Shown one piece after another: positions 35,063 through 43,768 of a DNA stretch of 64,000 bases. Below the pieces are notes generated by a model. That model had not been told where the DNA came from. It did no database searches and saw only the letters and a program-made list of their open reading frames with translations. The first letter of the stretch is position 1. Each line of letters starts with the position of its first letter. This DNA is from Thermoleophilia bacterium UBA6103 (GTDB lineage Bacteria; Actinomycetota; Thermoleophilia; UBA2241). The stretch lies in NCBI GenBank assembly GCA_002423545.1, contig DIWP01000023.1, forward strand, positions 1,988-65,987, in the 5' to 3' direction. The translations under genes and the position numbers were made by a program.

Positions 35063-36306
35063 GTCCGCGCTCCCGCGTTGATGCGCACGTAGTCGTGCGT
35101 GAGGTCGGAGAAGTAGACGTGGGACGAGGCGGCGCCGCGATGCAGATCGACGCTGAGATCGAGCTCGGCGGCGGCCAGGGCTTCGGCGAGGGCCGCCTCC
35201 TGCGCTTCGGACAGCGCCAGCGGGACCCCGTCGCGGAGCAGCGCGACGCCGTCGAAGGCCACGTCGCAGCTGAGCGGACCGCAGCCGTTGGGCGAGAGGG
35301 CCATGCCGGCCGACTGCACGATGCGACCCCAGTTAGCGTCGCGGCCGTAGACCGCCGTCTTGACCAGCGGCGAGCCGGCGACGGCCCGCGCCACGCGCTC
35401 GGCTTCGCCGTCATCGAGAGCGCCGTCGACGCGCAGATGCACCGTCGTGGTCGCCCCCTCCCCGTCGCCGACCACCGCCAGCGCCATCGCCAGCAGGCCG
35501 GCCTGCAGGGCTTCGGCGAGCCGCTCCAGGTCGCTGTCGGCGAGCCGGATGCCGGAGGCGCCGTTGGCCAGGGCCAGCACCATGTCGTTGGTCGACTCCT
35601 GGCCGTCGACGGTGATGCGGTTGAAGGAGGCGCCCACGGCGGCCGCCGTCATGGCATACCAGTCGGCGGCCGAGACGGCCGCGTCGCAGGTCACGAAGCA
35701 CAGCGTGGTGGCCATGTTGGGCGAGATCATCCCGGCGCCTTTGGCCGCGAAGCCCAGGCGGACCTCGCCGCCCTTGACGGCCACGCTCAGGGCGCCCTGC
35801 TTCTCGCTGCGGTCGGTGGTGCGGATGGCGGCCGCGAAGTCCTCGCCGCCGTCGTCGGCGAGCTTGGCGGCCGCCTTCCCGATGCCCTTCTCGATCACGT
35901 CCATGGGCAGCGGCAGGCCGATGACGCCGGTGGACGAGACGGCGACCTGCGGCGCCGGCAAGGCGAGCAGTTCGGCCGCCAGATCGCGCATGGTCCGCGC
36001 GTCGGCGTCGCCCTGCGGACCGGTGCAGGCGTTGGCGTTGCCAGAATTGACAACGACCGCCTGCAGGGCCCCCGTGGCGCCCTCGTCGCGGGTCAGCCGC
36101 ACCGGGGCGGCCGCCGCCCCATTGCGGGTGAAGAACGCCGCCGAGACGGCCGGCAGCTCGGAGACGAGGATGCCGACATCGCGCCGGCTGCGCTTGAGGC
36201 CGGCGTGCACGCCGGCGCCGCGAAAGCCCATCGGGAAGGTCACGCTGCCCTCGGCGGGCAGGGCGCAGCCGGGTAAGGGTGCAAAGCGCGAGGCGGCGAC
36301 GATCAT
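35059..36306 (-). CDS. argJ: Bifunctional ornithine acetyltransferase / N-acetylglutamate synthase, 415 aa
   Basis: Recycles the acetyl group from acetylornithine to glutamate and can also use acetyl-CoA. Self-cleaving Ntn-type enzyme; the cleavage region reads KGAGMISPNMATTLCFV, cut before the first Thr of ATT. Other features: TDRSEKQGALSVAV and VDGQESTNDMVLALANG. Start ATG at 36306 (a GTG lies one codon before) within the argC stop region (GTGATGA). Stop overlaps argB. Presence of argJ implies the cyclic acetyl pathway. Confidence 0.95.
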   Translation of the reverse strand: MIVAASRFAPLPGCALPAEGSVTFPMGFRGAGVHAGLKRSRRDVGILVSELPAVSAAFFTRNGAAAAPVRLTRDEGATGALQAVVVNSGNANACTGPQGDADARTMRDLAAELLALPAPQVAVSSTGVIGLPLPMDVIEKGIGKAAAKLADDGGEDFAAAIRTTDRSEKQGALSVAVKGGEVRLGFAAKGAGMISPNMATTLCFVTCDAAVSAADWYAMTAAAVGASFNRITVDGQESTNDMVLALANGASGIRLADSDLERLAEALQAGLLAMALAVVGDGEGATTTVHLRVDGALDDGEAERVARAVAGSPLVKTAVYGRDANWGRIVQSAGMALSPNGCGPLSCDVAFDGVALLRDGVPLALSEAQEAALAEALAAAELDLSVDLHRGAASSHVYFSDLTHDYVRINAGART

Positions 36307-37322
36307 CACAGCAACCCTTCCTGCTCGGGAAGGCCGAGCATCACGTTCATGTTCTGGAGCGCCTGACCCACGGCGCCCTTGAGGAGGTTGTCGATAGCGG
36401 CGACGAGCACGATCCGCCGGCTACGCTCATCGAGCGTGGCGAAGAGGCGGCAGTAGTTGGTGCCGGCGACCTGCCGCAGACGCGGCGGCGCGTCACAGAC
36501 CTCGACGAAGTGCTCGCCGGCGTACATCTCATCGAACAACGCCCGCAGCTCGACAGCGGACGGCAGCGTGCGGGTGCTGACGTAGATGGTCTCGAGGATG
36601 CCGCGCTGCAGCGGCACCACGTGCGGCAAGAACACCAGCGACGGACCGGCGGCGGCGCGGTCGGCGCCCGCCTTCGCGGCGCCGTTCGCGCCGATGCCGG
36701 CGGCGATCTCCGGGTAGTGCCGGTGGCCGCCGATGCCGTAGGCCAGCAGGTCTTCATCGACGGTGCAGAAATGGGTCTTCTCGCTGGGCGTCTTGCCGGC
36801 GCCGCTCACACCCGACTTGGCGTCGATCACCACGTCCTGCACGCCCAGCGGCAGCAACGGGGTCAAGGCGAGCAGGGCCGCCGTGGGATAGCAGCCGGGG
36901 TTGGCGACCAGCTGGGCGGCGGCGACCTCATCACGATGCAGCTCGGTAAGCCCGTACACGCCGGGCAGCATCTCGGGGAACGGATGCGGCCCGTACCACT
37001 CGTCGTAGTCGGCGGCGCCGAGCCGGAAGTCGGGCGAGAGGTCCACGACCCGCGTGCCCTCGGCAAGCAGACGCCTGGCGATGGGCGCCGCGCTGTGGTC
37101 CGGCAGGCAGAGGAAGGCGGTGTCGACGCCGGTCACCTCATCGTGCCGGCAGAAACTCAGGTCGGTCCGTACCCGCGGGAGCGCCGCGGCCACCGGCGTG
37201 CCGGCCTGGGTGTCGGACGAGACGTGCGTGAGCCGCAGCGACGGATGGCGCAGCAGCAGCTCGGCGAGCTCCGCTCCGGTGAAGCCGCTGCCTCCGATGA
37301 CGGCGGTGGTGGTGCTGGTCAT
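36306..37322 (-). CDS. argC: N-acetyl-gamma-glutamyl-phosphate reductase, 338 aa
   Basis: NADPH-dependent reductive dephosphorylation, third step of the pathway. N-terminal Rossmann motif VIGGSGFTGAELAELLLRHP; catalytic Cys in VANPGCYPTAALLAL; other motifs DAKSGVSGAGKTPSE and GGHRHYPEI. I chose ATG 37322 since the Rossmann strand follows immediately; a GTG at 37355 would add 11 unconserved residues. argC-argJ-argB are overlapped; argD and argF are not in the window. About 420 bp of leader separate it from its promoter. Confidence 0.95.
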   Translation of the reverse strand: MTSTTTAVIGGSGFTGAELAELLLRHPSLRLTHVSSDTQAGTPVAAALPRVRTDLSFCRHDEVTGVDTAFLCLPDHSAAPIARRLLAEGTRVVDLSPDFRLGAADYDEWYGPHPFPEMLPGVYGLTELHRDEVAAAQLVANPGCYPTAALLALTPLLPLGVQDVVIDAKSGVSGAGKTPSEKTHFCTVDEDLLAYGIGGHRHYPEIAAGIGANGAAKAGADRAAAGPSLVFLPHVVPLQRGILETIYVSTRTLPSAVELRALFDEMYAGEHFVEVCDAPPRLRQVAGTNYCRLFATLDERSRRIVLVAAIDNLLKGAVGQALQNMNVMLGLPEQEGLL

Positions 37323-37467
37323 GGCGTTCCCGTTGCGTCGGATCGGTGGCGGCACGTCGAGCGTCGGGCCACCGGGTCAGGTGGGCGACAGGGAGAACGG
37401 ACGCAGACGACCGCCGCCTGTCGCGCGGAGGAGCGCCATCCGAAGCGGGGGCGATGGTGCGGTGGGA

Positions 37468-37740
37468 CTAGGCCCTGAGACCGCTACCGCCGCTCGACCC
37501 CGAGCGCCGGACGGCGCTGGGTCGCACAGGGCGCGGTCGGGCCGGCGGCAGAGCCGGCTGGAAGCTGCGCGGAGCCGGTTTCGGAGCCGGCTGGGCGGTG
37601 CGGCGGACGTGGGAGGCGACCGAAGCGGACGCGATGGAAGCCGACGCGACGACCGCGCGGGGCGCGCGGGCGTCGCCCGGCCGCGCGTCACCGGCGGTGA
37701 GCGCCAAGTTGGCGTCGCTGTTGTCGGGCGTCTGCCGCAT
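37468..37740 (-). CDS. Leader ORF upstream of argC, 90 aa
   Basis: ATG at 37740 is eight bases after a TATACT -10 element, so translation would begin at or near the 5' end of the message. The peptide starts MRQTPDNSD and ends RPSAVRRSGSSGGSGLRA; 13 Arg, otherwise Ala/Pro/Ser-rich. Start and end align with the leader ORF at 33943-34074, and the DNA after both stops is also similar (GGCGGTC, TCTCCC, CCACCT). Either a conserved leader peptide or a duplicated regulatory leader. It lies entirely in the 568-bp gap 37323-37890, where no other gene is seen. Confidence 0.45.
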   Translation of the reverse strand: MRQTPDNSDANLALTAGDARPGDARAPRAVVASASIASASVASHVRRTAQPAPKPAPRSFQPALPPARPRPVRPSAVRRSGSSGGSGLRA

Positions 37741-37748
37741 GGCGGCGG

Positions 37749-37778
37749 AGTATACGCACGGCTTGCACATCATGCAAG
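37749..37778 (-). promoter_or_regulatory. argC promoter overlapped by ARG box
   Basis: Minus strand: TTGCAT (37777-37772), 17-bp spacer, TATACT (37754-37749). The palindrome CTTGCA-TGATG-TGCAAG (37778-37762) covers the -35, the expected place for arginine repression by ArgR. Same arrangement as 34085-34113. Confidence 0.8.
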
Positions 37779-37891
37779 CGTTACGCATGGACCGCTGCCG
37801 CTCTGCTCGCCGGACATGCGCCGGCACGAGCCCGACACGGACCCGACATGCGCCCGAGCCGCGCAAGCCGGCTCTCGCACCGTCACCGCCC

Positions 37892-38506
37892 TCACACGGC
37901 GACGAAGCCGAGCAGGTAGGTGGAACCGAGGTCGACCTCGGTCGCCCTGTCGAAGCCTGAGGGCGCTACGACGGCCTCGAGCTCGTCCGGCGCCGTGCGC
38001 ATCCACAGCGGCGGCCCGCAGGACGTCTCCTCCTTCCTGCACTCGATCACCAGCAGACGTCCGCCGGGCCGCAAAACGCGGCGCACCTCGTCGAACAGGT
38101 CGCGGCCGACCTTGTCCCGGGCGAGCATGTGCAGGGCGGTGGCGATCAGGCAGACGTCGACGCAGCCGTCGGCGAGCGGCAGCGGCCGGGTGAAGTCGGC
38201 CACCACCGTCCGCAGGTTGTCCAGACCGCGCCTACCGGCCTCGGCCGCCAGGCACTCGATCGCCCGCTCGTCCCTGTCCAGCGCCACGACGGAGCCGCTC
38301 TCCCCCACCAGTTCGGCGGCCCGCAGGGCGTAGTCGCCGATGCCGCACCCCAGGTCGAGAAACCGCGCGCCGGCGCTCAATCCCAATTGGGCGTCGATGA
38401 CCTCGGGGTCGTGCATCGAGTAGCTGCTCGGATGACCCCTGCCTTTCCCGTCATGGTGCTCGTGGGCACTGTGCCGATGGGCACTGTGCCGACAGTTGCC
38501 ACTCAT
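37892..38506 (-). CDS. Class I SAM-dependent methyltransferase with His-rich N-terminus, 204 aa
   Basis: Methyltransferase_11/25-type domain. Motif I FLDLGCGIGDYALRAAELVG, acidic loop VVALDRDERAIECLA, motif II VDVCLIATALHMLAR, and motif III EVRRVLRPGGRLLVIEC. The first 25 residues contain seven His (RHSAHRHSAHEHHDGKGRGH), which suggests metal binding at the N-terminus. Substrate unknown. ATG at 38506. Stands alone between the argC leader and the small TA-like genes. No signal peptide. Confidence 0.8.
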   Translation of the reverse strand: MSGNCRHSAHRHSAHEHHDGKGRGHPSSYSMHDPEVIDAQLGLSAGARFLDLGCGIGDYALRAAELVGESGSVVALDRDERAIECLAAEAGRRGLDNLRTVVADFTRPLPLADGCVDVCLIATALHMLARDKVGRDLFDEVRRVLRPGGRLLVIECRKEETSCGPPLWMRTAPDELEAVVAPSGFDRATEVDLGSTYLLGFVAV

Positions 38507-38792
38507 CGCCGCCCCCTATCGAGCACCACGTCCGACCACACGTCGGACAATCGTGCCTTGGATGGTACCACCCGGCTAGGACGGGTGACGGACGCATCGT
38601 CCAGCACGTGGCCCGGCAATCGTCCACCGCTCCCACCGGGGACTGTCCACCGCCCGAGTCGGCAAACGTCCACCGGTTCCGTCGTCCGTCAACCTGTGCC
38701 ATGTCAGGACGGCCTGCCACACTCGACACTGTCTTCAAACGACAGCAGCGAACGAGCGCCGTCGCGCCGAGCACGACTACGGCGACGCCACG

Positions 38793-39050
38793 ATGATCAC
38801 GATCAAGGAGCTGCGCGAGAACCTGGCCGAGATCGTGAACCGCGTTGCGTTCGGCGGCGAGTACTTCGTCGTCACGAGACACGGCAAGCCGCTGGTCGCC
38901 ATCGTCATGCCGTTTGACCTTCAGCTGTGCCAGACCCTCGAGGACTACGACGACGCCACGTACATGGAGGAGAGGGAGGCGTCCGGCGAACTGGACAAGC
39001 CCGGTATCCCGCTCGACGAGGTTGTCAGACGCCACGGACCATTCGAGTGA
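38793..39050 (+). CDS. Phd/YefM-family antitoxin, 85 aa
   Basis: Type II antitoxin DNA-binding domain: TIKELRENLAEIVNRVAFGGEYFVVTRHGKPLVAIV (split here by reading), the classic Phd/YefM start. The C-terminal tail REASGELDKPGIPLDEVVRR would bind a toxin, but no PIN or Doc/YoeB toxin follows directly; the next genes are a DUF433 and a DUF5615 protein 70 bp away. It may be an orphan or may pair with an undescribed partner. Weak ribosome-binding site. The 286-bp gap before it shows nothing but short GTCCACCG repeats. Confidence 0.82.
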   Translation: MITIKELRENLAEIVNRVAFGGEYFVVTRHGKPLVAIVMPFDLQLCQTLEDYDDATYMEEREASGELDKPGIPLDEVVRRHGPFE

Positions 39051-39120
39051 CACGTGCTCAGTGAGCTTGTGCTCATCATGCGGCTTGGCGACCCCGAAAC
39101 TGGATGGGAGGTGATGAGAA

Positions 39121-39387
39121 GTGATGGTATCGTTGCTGAATGAGGTGCCCGCGATGACGAAACAACACATCGAGTCCGACCCCGCAGTGATGATGGGCAA
39201 GCCGGTTGTTTCCGGCACACGCATCACGGTCGAACTCATCCTCGAGGAGCTGGGCGCCGGGACCACCATCGAGCAGTTGCTGGAAGCCCACCCGCGCCTG
39301 ACCCGTGAGGGCGTTCTGGCTGCCCTGCGCTTCGGCGCCGAGGTCATGCACGCCGACGTGGTCTACCCCATCTCCAAGTCCGCGTGA
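39121..39387 (+). CDS. DUF433 protein (antitoxin-like), 88 aa
   Basis: Small winged-helix-like DUF433 protein: HIESDPAVMMGKPVVSGTRI, ELILEELGAGTTIEQLLEAHP and LTREGVLAALRFGAEV. GGGAGGTGATGAGAA lies before GTG 39121/ATG 39124; ATG 39154 with GAGGTG would give the shorter, also family-like N-terminus MTKQHIESD. The stop overlaps the next gene (GTGA). DUF433 plus DUF5615 pairs are a recurrent two-gene unit thought to be a toxin-antitoxin system. Confidence 0.82.
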   Translation: MMVSLLNEVPAMTKQHIESDPAVMMGKPVVSGTRITVELILEELGAGTTIEQLLEAHPRLTREGVLAALRFGAEVMHADVVYPISKSA

Positions 39388-39743
39388 GGCTGCTTGTCGA
39401 CGAGGGCGTCGATGCCCGCGTCGTGACCCGACTTCGCGCGGACGGTCACGACGTCACCCACATCGCCGAGCTATCACCCGGCATTGGCGACGATGCCGTC
39501 CTCGCAATGGCCAACACGGAAGACCGCCTTCTGCTGACCGCCGACAAGGACTTCGGCGAGCTGGTCTTCCGCCTGCGCCGTGCCACGGTGGGCGTACTCC
39601 TGATTCGTCTTCCCGGCCAGCCCTCTCACGCCAGAGCGGAAACCGTCTCGCAGGCCGTCGCTGCCTACGGCGAGCAGATACGCAGCGGCTTCGCGGTGCT
39701 GTCGGCGGGAACGCTGCGCATCAGGCCGCGAGATCGCCGCTGA
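39384..39743 (+). CDS. DUF5615 PIN-like protein (toxin-like), 119 aa
   Basis: PIN-like domain with the typical acidic residues: MRLLVDEGVDARVVTRLRAD at the N-terminus, the VLAMANTEDRLLLTADKDFG segment with the Thr-Ala-Asp-Lys-Asp-Phe-Gly motif, and VGVLLIRLPGQ. Probably a nuclease related to VapC. GTG 39384 overlaps the DUF433 stop, so the two are translationally coupled. Full length. Partner and target not established. Confidence 0.85.
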   Translation: MRLLVDEGVDARVVTRLRADGHDVTHIAELSPGIGDDAVLAMANTEDRLLLTADKDFGELVFRLRRATVGVLLIRLPGQPSHARAETVSQAVAAYGEQIRSGFAVLSAGTLRIRPRDRR

Positions 39744-39759
39744 CCGCCTTACTTGGGCA

Positions 39760-39915
39760 TCACTGCAGTTCGTCGCTCGCCTCAGCATCTTGCGACGGCG
39801 CGCTTGTGAGCCCTGTGTCGCCGGTGATCTCGCCGAGCAGGGTGACGATCTCGGCGCCCAGCTCGCGGATGTCGGCCTCGATCTCAGCCAGTGGCCACCG
39901 TGTCCTGGGCCACCG
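39760..39915 (-). pseudogene. Possible remnant of a larger gene, unrecognised
   Basis: On the minus strand an open segment reads RWPLAEIEADIRELGAEIV then LLGEITG and ends ASDELQ. It looks like a real coiled-coil-type protein tail, perhaps of a DNA-methylase subunit, but has no start or domain and lies 18 bp after pheT. Low certainty. Confidence 0.25.
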
Positions 39916-39933
39916 CCTCTCCTCCGCTCGCGA

Positions 39934-42591
39934 TCAGCGCAGCGTCGCGCCCAGCTCCCGCTCCAGGGCGGCGATCACCTTGCCGCGCACGCCGTTGATG
40001 TCCTTCTCGCTCAGGGTGCGGTCTGGGGCACGCATGGTCAGGCGGACCGCCAGCGAGCGCTTGCCCGGAGGTACCTGGTCGCCCTCGTAGACGTCGAAGA
40101 CGGAGGCGTCGCGCAACAGCTTGCCGCCGGCCTTGCGGATCAGCGCCAGCACGTCGGCGGCCGGCACGTCGGCCGACAGCACCAGGGCCAGGTCCTGACT
40201 TGCCGGCGGGTACGCGACAAGATCCTCGTAGGTCGTCGTCTCCGCGGCACCCCACAGCAGCGTGTCGAGCGCCAGCTCGGCGACGAAGACCTCGCGGCCC
40301 TCGATCTCGAACGCGACGGCCACGTCGGGCCGCAGTTGGCCCAGGCAGCCGGCCCGGCGTCCGCCGACGAGCACGTCGGCGCCCTTGCCCGGATGCAGGA
40401 ACGGCTCGGACGAGCGCTCGTACCTGACGTCCCGCACGGCCAACTCCGCGAGCAGCCGCTCGACCAGCCCTTTCAGCAGGTAGAAGTCGGCCGGCCGCGG
40501 CTCGCCCAGCCAGTGCTCCAGCTGCAGTGGTCCGCAGAGGGCGATCGCCAGAGCTTCACGCTCGATGGCCGGCTGTCGTCCGCGCGGCGACTGCGGCGAG
40601 ACGTTCTCGCGCACCGCCCCCGGACCGTCTTCTCCGCCGCCACCACCGCCGCCGGTGGCGGCGATGAGATCCTCGTCCATGAGACGTCTGTCGGCCGCCT
40701 CGGCGCCCGTCTCGTCGGGCGTGGATGGCGGCGCCAGGTACACCCTGCCCTGCTCGAAGACGGTGACCGGGTAGTTCTGCTGCGCCAGGTTGTGCCGCAC
40801 GGTCTCGAGCAGTCGTGGCAGCAGCGTCGTGCGCATGATCGCCTGTTCGGCGCTCATCGGATTGGCGAGGCGGACGGCGCGCAGATGCTCGTCGCCGTCC
40901 TGCAGTCCCAGAGCCAGCAGCGCCGACTCCGACTGGAAGGTGTAGGTGACGACCTCGTCGAGCCCGGCCGACTGCAGCGCCCGCGCGGCGGCACGGCGCT
41001 GCCGCTGCGACGCCGTCAGCCCGCCGACCGCGTCGCGGCGCCGCGGCAGCGTCTCGGGCACGTTCTCCAGGCCGTGGATGCGGCCGACCTCTTCGACCAG
41101 GTCGACCTCACGTTCCAGATCGGCCCGCCAGGTCGGCGGGGTGACCGCGAGCTCGACGGCATCGGTCGCAGGGGTCGCATCGGCGCTCTCCACCTCACAG
41201 CCCAGCCGACGCAGAATGGCGGCCTGCTCGTCGGTCGACACGGTCATGCCGAGCAGACGGTCGCCGCGGGCCGGCCGGTAGCCGATCGGCGCCGGCCGGC
41301 GCACCGCCGCCCGCACGTCGATGAACCCCGGCGCCACCGTACCGCCGCAGAGCTCGTGGTAGAGGCGGCAAGCCAGGGCGAGGCCCTGCGGCACGTACTC
41401 CTGGTCGAGGCCCTTCTCGAAACGGTTGCTCGCCTCGCTGCGCAGGGCCAGCGCCTTCGAGGTACGCATGATGTTGGGACCGTTGAAGGTGGCGGCCTCG
41501 AGCACGATGTGACGCGTCGAAGGGTCGACCTCCGACTGCTCGCTGCCCATGACGCCGGCGATAGCCGACGGTGAGGTGGCGTCGGCGATCACCAGCATCT
41601 CCGGGGTGAGCTGCCGGTCCACGTCGTCGAGGGTGACGATGCGCTCGCCCGGCGCCGCCCGTCGCACGATGAGCCGGCGGCCGCCGATCTTGTCGCGGTC
41701 GAAGCCGTGCAGCGGCTCGCCGACGGCGTGCATGGCGTAGTTGGTCACGTCGACCAGGTCGGCGATCGGCCGCATGCCGGCGTGCGTGAGCCGCGCCTTC
41801 ATCCAGATCGGCGACTCGCCCCAGGCGACGCCTCGGATCACGCGGGCGCCGTACCGCGGGCACAGGTCGGGGTCGACGACCTCCACCGACACATCGTCGT
41901 CGGCCGGCGGTCCGCCGGTCGGGAAGTCCTCGGCCGGCGGCGGGGCCAGTGGCAGGCCGGTGACCGCCGCCACCTCGCGCGCCACGCCGTACACCGACAG
42001 GCAGTCCGGCCGGTTGGGCGTGATCTCCAGCTCCAGGACCGCCTCGGAGACGGGCAGGAAGTCATTGAGCGACGCCCCGACCGGCCAGTCGGCCGGCAGG
42101 ATCGCGATACCGGGGCTCTCTGCCTCGAAGCCGAGCTCCTGCTCGCTGAGCATCATGCCGTCGCTGGCCACGCCGCGCAGGTTGGCCTTGCGCAGCTTGA
42201 GGCCGTTCTCCAGTACGCTGCCGGAGAGGGCGACCGCCACGGTGTCGCCCTCCTGGAAGTTGTCGGCGCCGCAGACGATCTGCCGCACGGGTCCGTCCAC
42301 GGGCGCGTCGGCGGCATCGGCGGCGCCGGACTCAGCCGCGGCTGCCGCGACCGCCTCCCAGCCCTCGGCGACCGCCACGCGGCACAGCCACAGCTTGTCG
42401 GCGTTGGGGTGCCGCTCCTTGTGCAGCACGCGCCCGACGCGGAACAGCGCCACGTTCTCGGCCCTGGCCGGCGCGCCGGCCCACAGTACAGCCTCGACCT
42501 CGGTGCCGGACATGCTCAGCAGGTCGGCCAGCTCCTCGGCCGACCCTTCCCACGCCACGTAGTCGCGCAGCCATCCAAGCGGGACTCTCAT
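39934..42591 (-). CDS. pheT: Phenylalanyl-tRNA synthetase beta subunit, 885 aa
   Basis: Beta chain of the alpha2beta2 class II synthetase; holds editing and tRNA-binding domains. Domains in order: EMAP/tRNA-binding near residues 40-165 (CGADNFQEGDTVAVAL), B3/B4 editing domain (EITPNRPDCLSVYGVAREV), B5, catalytic-like core (RSEASNRFEKGLD), and C-terminal anticodon-binding FDX-ACB (YPPASQDLALVLSADVP ... EKDINGV). About 60 extra residues near 615-675 form a Gly-rich low-complexity insertion (seven Gly in a row) inside the core. ATG at 42591 overlaps the pheS stop (TGATG). Confidence 0.95.
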   Translation of the reverse strand: MRVPLGWLRDYVAWEGSAEELADLLSMSGTEVEAVLWAGAPARAENVALFRVGRVLHKERHPNADKLWLCRVAVAEGWEAVAAAAAESGAADAADAPVDGPVRQIVCGADNFQEGDTVAVALSGSVLENGLKLRKANLRGVASDGMMLSEQELGFEAESPGIAILPADWPVGASLNDFLPVSEAVLELEITPNRPDCLSVYGVAREVAAVTGLPLAPPPAEDFPTGGPPADDDVSVEVVDPDLCPRYGARVIRGVAWGESPIWMKARLTHAGMRPIADLVDVTNYAMHAVGEPLHGFDRDKIGGRRLIVRRAAPGERIVTLDDVDRQLTPEMLVIADATSPSAIAGVMGSEQSEVDPSTRHIVLEAATFNGPNIMRTSKALALRSEASNRFEKGLDQEYVPQGLALACRLYHELCGGTVAPGFIDVRAAVRRPAPIGYRPARGDRLLGMTVSTDEQAAILRRLGCEVESADATPATDAVELAVTPPTWRADLEREVDLVEEVGRIHGLENVPETLPRRRDAVGGLTASQRQRRAAARALQSAGLDEVVTYTFQSESALLALGLQDGDEHLRAVRLANPMSAEQAIMRTTLLPRLLETVRHNLAQQNYPVTVFEQGRVYLAPPSTPDETGAEAADRRLMDEDLIAATGGGGGGGEDGPGAVRENVSPQSPRGRQPAIEREALAIALCGPLQLEHWLGEPRPADFYLLKGLVERLLAELAVRDVRYERSSEPFLHPGKGADVLVGGRRAGCLGQLRPDVAVAFEIEGREVFVAELALDTLLWGAAETTTYEDLVAYPPASQDLALVLSADVPAADVLALIRKAGGKLLRDASVFDVYEGDQVPPGKRSLAVRLTMRAPDRTLSEKDINGVRGKVIAALERELGATLR

Positions 42592-43766
42592 CAGAACTGC
42601 TCCAGGAATCGCAGGTCGTTGTCGTAGAACGAGCGCAGGTCGGGGATGCCGTGCCGCAGCATCGCCATGCGCTCCACCCCCATGCCGAAGGCGAAGCCCT
42701 GCAGGCGGTCGGCGTCGTAGCCGACGAAGCCGTAGAGATTCGGGTCGACCATGCCGGCGCCGAGGATCTCCAGCCAGCCGCTGTACTTGCACGAGCGGCA
42801 GCCCTTGCCGCCGCAGAGCAGGCAGTTCACATCAAGCTCCACGCTCGGCTCGGTGAACGGGAAGTAGTGGGGCCGCAGACGGATGGGCCGGTCTTCCCCG
42901 AAGAACTCGCGCACGAAGTGGTGCAGCGTGCCCTTCAGGTCGGCCATGGTGATGCCCTCGTCGACAGCCAGCCCCTCGACCTGATGGAACATCGGCGTGT
43001 GGGTGGCGTCTGAGTCGCGCCGGTACGTGCGGCCGGTGCAGATGACGTAGACGGGCGGTTCCTGGCGCTCCATGGTGCGGATCTGGACCGGCGAGGTGTG
43101 CGTGCGCAGCAGCACGTCGCCCTCCTGGGAGAGCGCGGTGACGTCCCTGGCCCGGGACACGGCGGCATCGCCGTCCGCCGGCTCTCCCGCCACCGGCGAA
43201 GCCGGCACCGGCGTCCCCGCGGCAGGTCGCAGCGGCGCCCCCGCCATGTCGATGAAGAACGTGTCGTGCAGCGAGCGCGCCGGATGGTCGGCCGGGTGGT
43301 TGAGGGCCGTGAAGTTGTAGTAGTCGAGCTCGATCTCCGGACCTTCGGCGATGCGGTAGCCGAGCCCGATGAAGATGTCCTGTACGTCGCGGATGGTCTG
43401 CGTGATGAGGTGCTGGTGGCCGAGAGGCAGCGGCACGCCGGGCAATGTGACGTCCACGCGTTCCTCGCTCAGCGAGCGCTGCAGGGCGGCGGCGGCCAGC
43501 TCCTCGCTGCGTTCCTCGACCAGCCGCTCCAGGCCGGTCCGCACGAAGTTGCCGTAGCGGCCCACGACCGGTCGCTCCTCCTGCGGCAGCGTGGGAATGG
43601 AGCGCAGGATCTCGGTGAGGCGGCTCTTGCGACCCAGGTAGCGCACGCGCAGGTCCTCGAGCGCCGCGTCGTCTGACGCCGCGGCGACGGCGGCGGCGGC
43701 CTCGGTCCAAAGCGCGCGCAGCTCCGGGTGCACTCCCTCGAGGTCGCGCAGCTGTGTCTCGTCCAT
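42591..43766 (-). CDS. pheS: Phenylalanyl-tRNA synthetase alpha subunit, 391 aa
   Basis: Catalytic chain charging tRNA-Phe. N-terminal coiled coil (residues 1-100), then class II motifs: GYRIAEGPEIELDYYNF, HPARSLHDTFF, motif 2 THTSPVQIRTM with GRTYRRDSDATHTPMFHQVEG, and motif 3 GFAFGMGVERMAMLRHGI. A four-Cys element CLLCGGKGCRSC precedes SGWLEILG. Residues about 174-215 are an Ala/Pro/Gly insertion between DTFF and motif 2, longer than usual. ATG at 43766. Three bases upstream is the spoU stop, so spoU-pheS-pheT are linked. Confidence 0.95.
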   Translation of the reverse strand: MDETQLRDLEGVHPELRALWTEAAAAVAAASDDAALEDLRVRYLGRKSRLTEILRSIPTLPQEERPVVGRYGNFVRTGLERLVEERSEELAAAALQRSLSEERVDVTLPGVPLPLGHQHLITQTIRDVQDIFIGLGYRIAEGPEIELDYYNFTALNHPADHPARSLHDTFFIDMAGAPLRPAAGTPVPASPVAGEPADGDAAVSRARDVTALSQEGDVLLRTHTSPVQIRTMERQEPPVYVICTGRTYRRDSDATHTPMFHQVEGLAVDEGITMADLKGTLHHFVREFFGEDRPIRLRPHYFPFTEPSVELDVNCLLCGGKGCRSCKYSGWLEILGAGMVDPNLYGFVGYDADRLQGFAFGMGVERMAMLRHGIPDLRSFYDNDLRFLEQF

Positions 43767-43768
43767 GC

